Shown here: one piece after another, positions 34,379 through 42,681 of the stretch
How positions within the stretch are numbered: the first letter of the stretch is position 1
Layout of the letters: every line of letters begins with the position of its first letter
NCBI RefSeq assembly: GCF_036967215.1
Contig: NZ_CP146016.1
Location: 462,501-526,500 of the forward strand
Source of the DNA: Sulfolobus tengchongensis
GTDB lineage: Archaea > Thermoproteota > Thermoprotei_A > Sulfolobales > Sulfolobaceae
DNA: 64,000 nt
Reading direction: 5' to 3'
Notes under the pieces: generated by a model
The model's input: only the letters and a program-made list of their open reading frames with translations
Database searches by the model: none
Told to the model about the DNA's origin: nothing
Translations under genes and position numbers: made by a program

Positions 34379-34857
34379 TTAGAGCACTTTTATGGAAACT
34401 GTTTTCAATGGTTTAATTGTGGAAATATCACGAATCTATAAAAGCTCACAAGGAAGACTCCACGGAATATTACAGATCCTCAATAGATATCTTAATACGC
34501 ATTTGGTTCTTCAAATCCATGTCTTTCTAACGTAGATTTTTAAACTTATAATACATATTTTATATGATGTTAAGAGAGAAAAAGTATAGTTAACTAAGAA
34601 TACTTTACTTTTGGGAAAAACTTTAATACAAGGCGTGAGTTAATTTTTTTAAATTATCAAACTAATCCTAAACTGTTTTACATAATACCACCTTACTAAA
34701 TGGGCTAGATCATAAAAACATTTCAGAGCTATTACAGATGAACTATAAAACATTTTATCACAGAATTTACATTTAAGATTTTATATCGTGTACATAATTT
34801 TTCTCCAAATAAAAATTACGTTTATGAGAAATACCACGATTTCTATCTTGAGGAAAA
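34379..34857. other. Upstream region of peptide/regulator module 2
   Basis: No gene. 34605-34650 matches the reverse complement of 29285-29330; similarity fades further out. GAGG lies 7 nt before the ATG of the small peptide gene. Confidence 0.55.
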
Positions 34858-34998
34858 ATGAAAGTAAACATGTACACGTTAGCCTCAAACCAAATAATAA
34901 GAACAGCAATAATAATAACAGCAGCAACACTACCACTAATACTAGCAGCACTACACATAGGACACGCTGGAATTTCTAAAGCACCAGTTACTGATTGA
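34858..34998 (+). CDS. 46-residue hydrophobic peptide, paralogue 2
   Basis: Same gene as at 28947-29087 in opposite orientation: identical first ~37 residues (polar N-terminus, single hydrophobic helix, LHIGHA), different tail (GISKAPVTD). The GAGGA ribosome-binding site and the 72-bp gap to the next gene are conserved. The coding strand is almost free of G and T in the helix part. Function unknown; likely inserts in the membrane. Confidence 0.65.
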   Translation: MKVNMYTLASNQIIRTAIIITAATLPLILAALHIGHAGISKAPVTD

Positions 34999-35070
34999 GA
35001 TACGTTGAACATTTTTTAGAAATTGTGAAAAGGTATTTTTATTTATTCCTCCCACATATTCTTTTAGAAC

Positions 35071-36141
35071 ATGATTGATGAGAAAAGAAACTTATCCAAA
35101 CTATTACACTATTTACAAAGGTTCGGAGATCACAACCAAGCCTTACTAGAGCAACTAACTGGGATAAAAAACGTAAACGAAATAATATCCCAGTTGAAAC
35201 CCTTAGTCATCCCCTCACCTAGATCTGATAGACTTGGCTTACAACTCTTCCACACAATAATCAAATTACCTAAAGGCTCAAAACTACAACCCCTAGACTT
35301 CTACTACCTAATGGATGGCATGATAACTGCATCACTCAAAGACGTCATAACTAATAACACCCTAGTTCTAGACGTGCGCTACCCAACTGGAAGATGGGAC
35401 TTTATACAACTGCTTGAAATGCTGCAAGAGAAGGGGTTGATTGATGAGTTCAAAAGCCACATGGAGTATAAGAGGGAGATTTATCCGGTGGATTACTCGA
35501 CGTTTAATTTTGAGAGTTTGACTTTTGAATCCTCTATCCTTGATAAGCCTAGGGAACCTTTCCAATTGCCGGATTTGGCAGATGATTTTAAAGTGGATTG
35601 GGTAGATGTTGTTGTATTGGGGAAGAGGCAGGAGGATCCGTTGAGGAGTTGGGATGAGGTTGCTAATAGTCTTGGTATATCGAGGGATGATGTTGTTTTT
35701 CATTATTTTGATCACGTTATTGGTAAGGGTTTAATTGAGGCCTTTTACGTTTACTTGGGTAAGATTGATTTTAGATTGACTTTGATAATTGATGATGTTA
35801 GGGATGAGATTGTTAGGGAGTTGAGTAGGATAGTTACGCTTTTGAGGGTTTCGTATTTGCATGATGATAAAATATATGCCGCCATAATTGGGCAGAATCA
35901 CATGTTAGTTCAAATTATGAATTTCATTAACATTCTTTCCACAAATTATGATTTCAGTTATAAGGTTTTTATACATCCTTTGGATCCTCCTATGAGGTAT
36001 GTGGTTACATCTTCAATTCCCTATGAGCATTTCACTAAAGAGAATAAATGGTCTATTTCATTAAGAGAATTGAAGGATAATCTAGAAAAGGAACTGAATA
36101 GAATATTACAGGGTAGAAGAACGGACTTTTCCACATTATAG
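35071..36141 (+). CDS. Probable Lrp/AsnC-like double-HTH regulator, paralogue 2
   Basis: 356 residues, near identical to the protein at 27807-28874 over residues 1-~268 and again over SIPYEHFTKENKWSISLREL (~312-331). In between (MLVQIMNFINILSTNYDFSY versus MLLEITQFISKLSSNYNFSY and onward) and at the extreme C-terminus the two differ strongly. HTH-like segments and ligand-domain-like strands are as in paralogue 1. The 60 bases 35281-35340 contain 17 C and 7 G, whereas 35641-35700 contain 3 C and 21 G: an abrupt change of strand composition inside one gene, centred near 35430, shared by both copies. Follows the small peptide gene after 72 bp. Confidence 0.75.
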   Translation: MIDEKRNLSKLLHYLQRFGDHNQALLEQLTGIKNVNEIISQLKPLVIPSPRSDRLGLQLFHTIIKLPKGSKLQPLDFYYLMDGMITASLKDVITNNTLVLDVRYPTGRWDFIQLLEMLQEKGLIDEFKSHMEYKREIYPVDYSTFNFESLTFESSILDKPREPFQLPDLADDFKVDWVDVVVLGKRQEDPLRSWDEVANSLGISRDDVVFHYFDHVIGKGLIEAFYVYLGKIDFRLTLIIDDVRDEIVRELSRIVTLLRVSYLHDDKIYAAIIGQNHMLVQIMNFINILSTNYDFSYKVFIHPLDPPMRYVVTSSIPYEHFTKENKWSISLRELKDNLEKELNRILQGRRTDFSTL

Positions 36142-36359
36142 ATTGGATTTCCCTAATCAATTCTCGTGATGTCAAGATTTGCAGTAAATGTTAAAGGATA
36201 ACAATAATAGGAGTTCACTTACTTTCATCTCAGTTTGATGAGACGATTTTAATTGGGGAGAGAGGGGAGTAGTTAATATAGATGGTAAAGATAATTATTA
36301 GTTATTAGGAGAATTTGTCATCAGCTGCATTTCTGTTAGAATTTGTTTAAGAGTTAGTA

Positions 36360-36455
36360 CTTTGTGGGATTTTCAAAACTTACGTTACTTCTTCATATTC
36401 TCTCATACAAAAAAACATATACAAAATAAGATAGTTTACAAATACCCCCACAAAG
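36360..36455 (+). repeat. Family A repeat, copy 6
   Basis: CTTTGTGGGATTTTCAAAAC ... AAGATAGTTTACAAATACCC, ending CCACAAAG. 96 bp, full length, perfect 8-9 bp ends. Confidence 0.88.
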
Positions 36456-36723
36456 CAAAGAGTTAGTATTTATACTTACAAGAATTTTCTTGGATTATTA
36501 ACATTTTACTAATTTATATAAGGACTTTCCAGAAACGCAATCTTCTTAAGATACTTTCACATTAAAGTTAGTCTTACTACTTTCTGTACTTGCTAGTGTT
36601 CTTTCACCTTAACGTAATCTTTGCACTAGTGATAATAACGTTAAGACTTTAAGGTTACCTATACAGGAGGTGCGATAAGACATTTATTATTTTAGGAGAA
36701 TTTATGAAAGTGGTAAATTCACG

Positions 36724-37141
36724 TTGGATTGGGAAGAGTATAATAGGTGGATCAGAGCTTCATTAGATACGTTAAGGAGTGCGGAGAGACCTTGACTATA
36801 ACTGGGCCTGCTTCAAAGCTGAGCAATCAGCTCAATTTGCAATAAAGGCCTATTTGATTTTAATAGGAAGACAATATTTTAGTCGTGATTTACTCACTTT
36901 ATTAAGGAGGACTGAACTAAACGTCGATGCTTCTATTTTAGAATGTGCGTCGTTTCTTTCTAAGGTATATATTCCTTCCAGATATCCAGATGCGCTACCA
37001 GAAGGTGTAACACCCTATGCGGTTTATACGGAGGGTGATAAGCGAAAAGCTATTGAGTGTGCAAAACAAATTATAGAAATGGTGATGAATGCTGGAGAAA
37101 GTCTTAGAAGAAAGGAAGAAGAAGAGGGAGGAGGTTATTAA
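36724..37141 (+). pseudogene. HEPN-domain toxin, module 2, frameshifted
   Basis: Two overlapping frames together make one HEPN protein. The upstream frame (TTG at 36724) reads LDWEEYNRWIRASLDTLRSAER and then hits a stop. The downstream frame (36779-37141) continues DLDYNWACFKAEQSAQFAIK, YLILIGRQYF, and ends with YIPSRYPDALPEGVTPYAVY, the conserved HEPN region with the Arg. Restoring one GA dinucleotide in the GAGAGA-like tract at about 36783-36790 rejoins the frames. So either the toxin is dead, it is made from the internal GTG at 36779 without its first helix, or the slip is programmed. The MNT partner downstream is intact. Confidence 0.72.
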
Positions 37142-37451
37142 TAGAGTGAGGGAATTCGCTGAGGAATTAAAGCGGAGATTTGGAAAGGTTAGCGTGGTTC
37201 TTTACGGTAGTTATGCTAGAGGTGATTTTAATTTGTGGAGCGATATTGACGTTATTGTAATTTCTGAGGGGTTTGAAGGTATTAGATTCCTTGATAGATA
37301 TGATTTGCTTGGGATAAGAGAGGGATTTGAGATCAAACCCTATACTCCAAGAGAATTCATGAAAATAAAGGATAAAATTGGATGGAAAGAAGCTTTAAAG
37401 GATAGTATTGTAATATGTGACGATTATTCAATTTTTATTAGGGGAAGCTAA
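37089..37451 (+). CDS. MNT-type nucleotidyltransferase (antitoxin), module 2
   Basis: 120 residues with the canonical motif VVLYGSYARGDFNLWSDIDV (~37-56): Gly-Ser followed by the two catalytic Asp. A third acidic position is probably in GFEIKPYTPREF (~85). It overlaps the end of the HEPN frame by 53 bp. More typical than the MNT of module 1, which has GG in place of GS. Intact although its HEPN partner is frameshifted, the expected state if a toxin was inactivated under protection. Cytoplasmic. Confidence 0.87.
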   Translation: MLEKVLEERKKKREEVINRVREFAEELKRRFGKVSVVLYGSYARGDFNLWSDIDVIVISEGFEGIRFLDRYDLLGIREGFEIKPYTPREFMKIKDKIGWKEALKDSIVICDDYSIFIRGS

Positions 37452-37558
37452 TATCCTTAAAAAGTTTGAGTAAATCTTATCTGGAATTCCACATTTGTAA
37501 CGCTTTTCAGTAAGTACAACATTAAAAAGTAATCTGTCATTAAAAAAGCTAGGGTTTA

Positions 37559-37657
37559 TTTCGTGGGGGTTATTCGTAAACTATCTAGTTTTGCGCGTTC
37601 TTATAACTATAAAGAGAATTCAAAGAATAACGTAAGTTTTAGAGGAACTCCATAAAG
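37559..37657 (-). repeat. Family A repeat, copy 7
   Basis: GTGGGGGTTATTCGTAAACT, CTATAAAGAGAATTCAAAGA, ATAACGTAAGTTTTAGAGGA, ending CCATAAAG. Diverged. Confidence 0.75.
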
Positions 37658-37970
37658 CATAAGGGGTTTAGGTCTAATTGCAATGAATAACAGTTAAAGA
37701 AAGCATTATCTAGGAGAGAGGAGGTAAGATGAAAGGAGTTATGCTAATAGAAAAATAATAATTAAGAATTAGCTCATTCGATTCAGAACTTAAAGGACTC
37801 GTCATCAATCAGCCTGGGGAGTTGTCTTCACATGATATAAGAATAATGAAAGAAGAATTATATATATATTTAAACTCTAACTCAAGGATTCACTTATCCC
37901 AATGTTATTTGCGGTCTTTATAGAGTATATAGAGGACTAGTCTAGTTGAGAATCAACAATAGATAGAATG

Positions 37971-38057
37971 CTTTGTGGGTTATTTATAAACTATCGTAAT
38001 TCAGTACGTTGTTTTCGTCATAAAGAGAACGCAAAAAGTGAAGAAAACTCCAAAAAG
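37971..38057 (-). repeat. Family A repeat, copy 8
   Basis: CTTTGTGGGTTATTTATAAA, CATAAAGAGAACGCAAAAAG, ending CCAAAAAG. Ten bases shorter than the consensus, lacking the AACGTAAG block. Confidence 0.7.
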
Positions 38058-38115
38058 TAACAGTAAATTTAAAAACCTAAAGGCTTTCTTAAACTGATAC
38101 TTACGTTGATCTTTT

Positions 38116-38132
38116 TAACTCACAGTGAGTTA
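38116..38132 (+). promoter_or_regulatory. Perfect 17-bp palindrome before the Rieske gene
   Basis: TAACTCACAGTGAGTTA, two 8-bp arms around one base, 8 bp before the ATG and directly after a TTTTTAA TATA-like box (38112-38118). It lies at the expected transcription start: a strong candidate operator. Regulator unknown. Confidence 0.6.
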
Positions 38133-38140
38133 TTTAGTGC

Positions 38141-38449
38141 ATGCTTAAAGTCGTTGAGATGAACGGATATCCAATAATGATATACGAGAAGGACGGAAAG
38201 GAATACGTATACCTTGCAGGTTGTCCACATAAGCAAAGACCCATAACCGCTGAGGGCTTTAAAATAGAAGGAGACACCATAACATGTCCTTTTCACAACG
38301 CTGTATTTAATCTCCTAACCGGTGAGTTAATTAAACCGCCACAATCTAAGACACCTTGTCCTCCAGTTTGTACCTTGATAAAGGCTAAAATAGAGAACGG
38401 AAAGGTAATTTTTGAGAGAGAACCATTTGTACCTAGGTATAAGAGCTGA
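38141..38449 (+). CDS. Rieske-type [2Fe-2S] ferredoxin
   Basis: 102 residues, soluble. The cluster-binding motifs are AGCPHKQRPITAEGF (Cys-x-His, ~27) and TCPFHNAVFNLLTGE (Cys-x2-His, ~49), spaced as in bacterial-type Rieske ferredoxins that feed electrons to oxygenases or other redox enzymes. Length is exactly one domain. No signal or membrane helix, so not a respiratory Rieske. A C-terminal CPPVCTLIKAKIENG contains two further Cys not needed for the cluster. A 17-bp palindrome lies just upstream. It precedes the hydantoinase genes by 320 bp but the family A repeat between them argues against a shared transcript. Confidence 0.9.
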   Translation: MLKVVEMNGYPIMIYEKDGKEYVYLAGCPHKQRPITAEGFKIEGDTITCPFHNAVFNLLTGELIKPPQSKTPCPPVCTLIKAKIENGKVIFEREPFVPRYKS

Positions 38450-38530
38450 AAATGGTGTTTAAAGGAAGTGTTAGTAAGTCTGATAAATTTTTAGACAATT
38501 CTGCATTGTCAAATACCTAAGGTAGTTCTA

Positions 38531-38617
38531 CTTTATGGGGTTTTTCCAAAACTTACGTTACTTCTTCTATATAGAAAAAGAACGTACATAACCAGATAGC
38601 TTACGAACATACTAAGC
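38531..38617 (+). repeat. Family A repeat, copy 9
   Basis: CTTTATGGGGTTTTTCCAAA, ACTTACGTTACTTCTTCTAT, AAGAACGTACATAACCAGAT; right terminal repeat decayed. Confidence 0.78.
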
Positions 38618-38770
38618 AAGGTAGTTCAAAAACTTTCCAGAATTTACCACTTACGTTCCTGAAAAAGGTAACTAATTCACCTTATAGTTCGTATAAAATC
38701 CCAAAACCCCTACTAGCTGTTTACGTTAATATCTAAAAACTAATATATATGAGAAAGCATCAATTTACTC

Positions 38771-40714
38771 ATGGAATGTAAGGTTGCGATAGATATCGGC
38801 GGTACCTTCACAGACTTTATCGTACTTTTAGAAAACGGAGAGATAAAAACCATAAAGACGCTGACAAATCCTAAGAATCCTGGACAAGTTATCAGATACG
38901 TCATTAGTTCTTTAGATTGTAATGTAAGTGAAATCGTCCACGCAACTACATTAGCAACTAATACACTGTTAGGACAAGAAAATCTAATAATTCCGAAAAC
39001 TGCATTACTAACTACAAAGGGATTTAGAGACGTTATAGAAATAGGAAGACAGAATAGACCACGACTTTATGATTTATATTTCGAGAAGCCAAGACAATTG
39101 GTACCAAGAAATCTGAGGATTGAAGTGGATGAGAGAGTTGATGCAGAAGGAAATATCTTGAAGGGAATTGATATGAAGGAGATAGAAAATATTTCTAAAA
39201 AGTTGTTAGAAGATAAGGTCATTTCAATTGCGGTAAGTTATCTTCATTCCTATTTAAATCCGAAAAACGAGTTAGATACAAAGGATATCTTAAGGCAGTA
39301 CTTTAAGTACGTTTCAATCTCCTCTGAGATAGCCCCAGAACCTAGGGAATATGAAAGAACCTCAACTACTGTTATTAATGCGGTACTGATGCCAATTGTT
39401 TCCTCTTACCTCGAAAATCTGAGAAGTTCTCTTCCATCAGATAAGTTCTACATTATGTCGAGTTCCGGTGGTTTAGTAGATGTGGATGAAGCCTCAAGCA
39501 AACCAGTTCAGTTAATAGAATCTGGACCAGCTGCCGGTGTAATAGCTTCAGCGAGTTTTCTCCCAAATGATGATTTAATAAGTTTCGATATGGGTGGGAC
39601 TACTGCTAAAGCTGGCGTAGTTATGAAGGGTAATTTCGAAATAACTACTGAGTACGAGGTGGGTGGTGAGGTTCATTACGGAAGAGTGGTTAAGGGTAGT
39701 GGATATCCAATTAGATTTCCATTTGTAGACTTGGCTGAAGTTTCAGCTGGTGGAGGTACAATAATATGGAGAGATGAGGCTAATGCGTTAAGAGTAGGTC
39801 CCATAAGTGCGGGTGCTGATCCCGGTCCCATATGCTATAATAGGGGAGGAGATAAGCCAACGGTAACTGATGCGAATTTGGTTTTAGGAAGATTAGGTGA
39901 GGAACTAATAGGAGGAAATCTGAGATTGAATAAGGAGAAGGCAATTAAGGGATTATCCGCTCTAGGTGATCCCTATGAGGTTAGTAAAAATGCGTTAGAT
40001 TTAGTGAATTTGGAAATGGCTAGGGCAATAAGGCTAGTAACAGTGGAAAGAGGATTAGATCCTTCAAATTTCACTTTAATAGCATTTGGCGGTGCTGGTC
40101 CACAACACGTTTCATATCTGGCTGATGAATTGGGGATAAGGAAAGTCATAATACCACCTCACCCCGGTCTTTTCAGTGCCTTAGGTCTTCTATTAGCGGA
40201 TTGGCGTTTTGAAGCTAGGAAGTCATATCCTAAAGACCTAGAAGGTGAGTTCAAACAATTGGAGAGGAGTCTATACGATAAGTTAAAGGGGAACGTGGAT
40301 TACTTCTTACGTTACGCTGATGTGAGATATAAGGGTCAAGGATGGGAGTTAACGGTTCAAGTTAATGATGTAAACGATCTTAGGAGAGTATTTGAGGAAA
40401 AGCACTTATCTACTTATGGATTCGTTATGAAGGATAGGGATATAGAAGTTGTGACAATAAGGGTATTTGCAATTAAAAAGAGACCAATGCCGAGGATTGG
40501 CATAACTTTTGGAAATGAGGATAGGCCAAAAGGGATTAGAAAGGTTCTAATTGAGGATGATTGGGTTGATGCTGAAGTGTACGTTAGGGAGAAACTGCCT
40601 AAGGGACATAAGGTAAAAGGACCGGCTATAATTGAGGAATACAGTTCCACCACAGTTATAAAAGATGGCTGGTATGGTATTGTAGATGATTCAATTACTT
40701 TGGTGAGAGAATGA
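38771..40714 (+). CDS. hyuA: Hydantoinase/oxoprolinase family, subunit A
   Basis: ATP-dependent amidohydrolase large subunit (N-methylhydantoinase A / 5-oxoprolinase type). 647 residues. The actin-like ATPase fold shows [19 protein letters not shown] at the start (phosphate 1), [19 protein letters not shown] (~275) and [20 protein letters not shown] (~424), all family signatures. With HyuB it opens cyclic amides or, in related carboxylases, activates substrates with ATP. The ATG of hyuB overlaps its stop by 4 bp. AATATATATG near 38741-38750 may be the promoter. Substrate cannot be read from sequence; the neighbours (transporter, maleate-isomerase-like, lactamase-fold) suggest catabolism of a cyclic amide or small dicarboxylate. 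Confidence 0.9.
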   Translation: MECKVAIDIGGTFTDFIVLLENGEIKTIKTLTNPKNPGQVIRYVISSLDCNVSEIVHATTLATNTLLGQENLIIPKTALLTTKGFRDVIEIGRQNRPRLYDLYFEKPRQLVPRNLRIEVDERVDAEGNILKGIDMKEIENISKKLLEDKVISIAVSYLHSYLNPKNELDTKDILRQYFKYVSISSEIAPEPREYERTSTTVINAVLMPIVSSYLENLRSSLPSDKFYIMSSSGGLVDVDEASSKPVQLIESGPAAGVIASASFLPNDDLISFDMGGTTAKAGVVMKGNFEITTEYEVGGEVHYGRVVKGSGYPIRFPFVDLAEVSAGGGTIIWRDEANALRVGPISAGADPGPICYNRGGDKPTVTDANLVLGRLGEELIGGNLRLNKEKAIKGLSALGDPYEVSKNALDLVNLEMARAIRLVTVERGLDPSNFTLIAFGGAGPQHVSYLADELGIRKVIIPPHPGLFSALGLLLADWRFEARKSYPKDLEGEFKQLERSLYDKLKGNVDYFLRYADVRYKGQGWELTVQVNDVNDLRRVFEEKHLSTYGFVMKDRDIEVVTIRVFAIKKRPMPRIGITFGNEDRPKGIRKVLIEDDWVDAEVYVREKLPKGHKVKGPAIIEEYSSTTVIKDGWYGIVDDSITLVRE

Positions 40715-42252
40715 CCAGCTGGGAGATAATCCATAAGGCGTCTGAATTCATTGCTGAAGAAATGGGGGTAATGCTGAAGAGGTCAGCTATGTCTCCTAAC
40801 ATTAGGGAAAGAATGGATCACAGCTGTGCAATAACTGATGCTCAAGGAAATATTGTCGCCCAAGCTGAACACATCCCAGTTCATTTAGGATCTTTTAGCA
40901 TAGGAGTTAAAAACACTCTAAGAGAGGTTGAGGAACTAGAAGAAGGAGATATGATAGTTTTAAACGATCCATACATTTCTGGGACTCATTTAAATGACGT
41001 CATGGTGTTGGCTCCAATTTATTACAACCATAAGCTTATTGGTTACGTAGTAAATAAGGCTCATCACGTTGACGTTGGTGGTCCTTCTCCGGGTAGTTTA
41101 AATCCCTATGCCACGACAATATATGAAGAAGGTTTCGTAATACCACCAATTAAAATTTTAAAGAAGGGGAAAGTTAACGAGGAGATAATCAGTGTAATTA
41201 AGGAAAACTTCAAAGTACCAGAAGTTTCCATAGGCGATCTTAACGCTCAAATATCTGCAAATTTAAACGGGATAAGTAGAGTAAGGCAATTGCTAGATAA
41301 ATACGGTTACGATAAGGTTATTGAAGCTTGGAGGACTTCCATGGAATATGGAAGGAAATTGGCAATTTCTGAGATTTCGAAGTGGAATAATGGTGTTGGT
41401 GAGGATGAGGACTATCTTGAATTGGACGAGCTAAAGAAGATAAGGTTAAGGATTGAGGTTAACGATAAGGGAATCCAAGCTGATTTCACCGGAACTGATC
41501 CTCAGATTGAAGCACCATTTAATGCAGTTTATGGTGTGACATTTTCTGCAGTTAGCTTTGTGATAAGGTCTTTGATTGGTAAAGATATTCCAACTAATGA
41601 GGGATTTTATAGCGTAATTCAAGTTAAAGCGCCAGAAGGTACTATAGTTAATCCCATTAAGCCATCTGCAGTAGGTGGAGGTAATGTGGAAACTTCACAG
41701 AGAATAGCTGATGTGACTTTTAAGGCCTTGTCTCATCTAATATTGGTTCCTGCTGCCGGATCCGGCACCATGATGAACGTAATGATGGGCGGGATTTATA
41801 AGGGCAAATACTGGGCATATTACGAGACCATAGGAGGAGGTACTGGAGCTAGACCGAATAAGGATGGCGTATCAGCTGTTCAAGTTAATATGACAAATAC
41901 GTTAAATACTCCCATAGAAATAGCTGAAAGGCAATATCCAATAATGTTTACCATGTATAGAATTAGGGAGGGAAGTGGAGGAAAAGGCAAGTTTAGAGGA
42001 GGAGATGGTATCATCAGGGCGTTTAGGGTTCTGGAGAGGACTAGATTATCAATTATGGGTGAGAGGTTTAAGATAGCTCCTTGGGGATTAAAAGGTGGAG
42101 GAGATGGGAAGCCAGCGAAGGTTACTATTATAAGAAGTAATAGTAAGAGGGAGGAGATGCCCAGCAAGTTTTCTACGGTTTTGAATAAAGGAGATGAGGT
42201 TATAATTGAAACTCCGGGCGGTGGAGGATATTATAAAGAAGACGGCATCTAG
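40711..42252 (+). CDS. hyuB: Hydantoinase/oxoprolinase family, subunit B
   Basis: Partner of HyuA; 513 residues, normal for the family. Signatures: [20 protein letters not shown] (~20-39), [20 protein letters not shown] (~73-92), [17 protein letters not shown] (~112), [14 protein letters not shown], and the C-terminal GEQ-like [18 protein letters not shown] and [13 protein letters not shown]. The His and Asp of NDPY..GTH and HHVDVGG are the likely metal or active-site residues. Translationally coupled to hyuA. Soluble cytoplasmic complex. Confidence 0.9.
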   Translation: MTSWEIIHKASEFIAEEMGVMLKRSAMSPNIRERMDHSCAITDAQGNIVAQAEHIPVHLGSFSIGVKNTLREVEELEEGDMIVLNDPYISGTHLNDVMVLAPIYYNHKLIGYVVNKAHHVDVGGPSPGSLNPYATTIYEEGFVIPPIKILKKGKVNEEIISVIKENFKVPEVSIGDLNAQISANLNGISRVRQLLDKYGYDKVIEAWRTSMEYGRKLAISEISKWNNGVGEDEDYLELDELKKIRLRIEVNDKGIQADFTGTDPQIEAPFNAVYGVTFSAVSFVIRSLIGKDIPTNEGFYSVIQVKAPEGTIVNPIKPSAVGGGNVETSQRIADVTFKALSHLILVPAAGSGTMMNVMMGGIYKGKYWAYYETIGGGTGARPNKDGVSAVQVNMTNTLNTPIEIAERQYPIMFTMYRIREGSGGKGKFRGGDGIIRAFRVLERTRLSIMGERFKIAPWGLKGGGDGKPAKVTIIRSNSKREEMPSKFSTVLNKGDEVIIETPGGGGYYKEDGI

Positions 42253-42681
42253 AACTAAGGTAGTAAGAGTGTGAAATCTTTAACCCTTTTTATTACTCTG
42301 AAATGTTAAATGAGACATACCCAGTCTAAGATTTTCCGGAAAGATTAATGAATAGTTTAAATAAATCTTTAGATATTTATTTTGTTTTTATTGTTTCTTT
42401 ACACTATTTGAAAACTTAACGTAAACCTTATGAGAGATCCTTATAGTTAGGATAACTAGATTCATAAAAATTCCACTAAGGATGTTAGAACATTATCGTA
42501 TCACATACATATACTTCTTCTCTAGACAAGTCTAGCATATATGACAAAATAGTAGTTTATGTGAAGTACTATAAATACTTTAATAGTCTTATCTCTAACA
42601 TTCTATCAAATAACATAAAAATACTTTAATAAGTTAGGATCTACCGAAATATTAATATACCTTGATAATCTATTAAAAATC
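42253..42681. other. Intergenic region with a family B relic
   Basis: No gene. One partial family B repeat at 42401-42477. The rest is AT-rich, with the promoter of the following transporter. Confidence 0.5.
42401..42477 (+). repeat. Family B repeat, partial copy 4
   Basis: CACTATTTGAAAACTTAACG at the left and AAATTCCACTAAG at the right align to the ends of copy 3 at 32925; the middle is shorter and diverged. Confidence 0.55.

Larger units (their letters stand above)
37452..38115. other. Repeat-bearing intergenic region
   Basis: No gene. Holds two degenerate family A copies (37559-37657 and 37971-38057), both in reverse orientation, and the promoter area of the Rieske gene. Confidence 0.6.
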
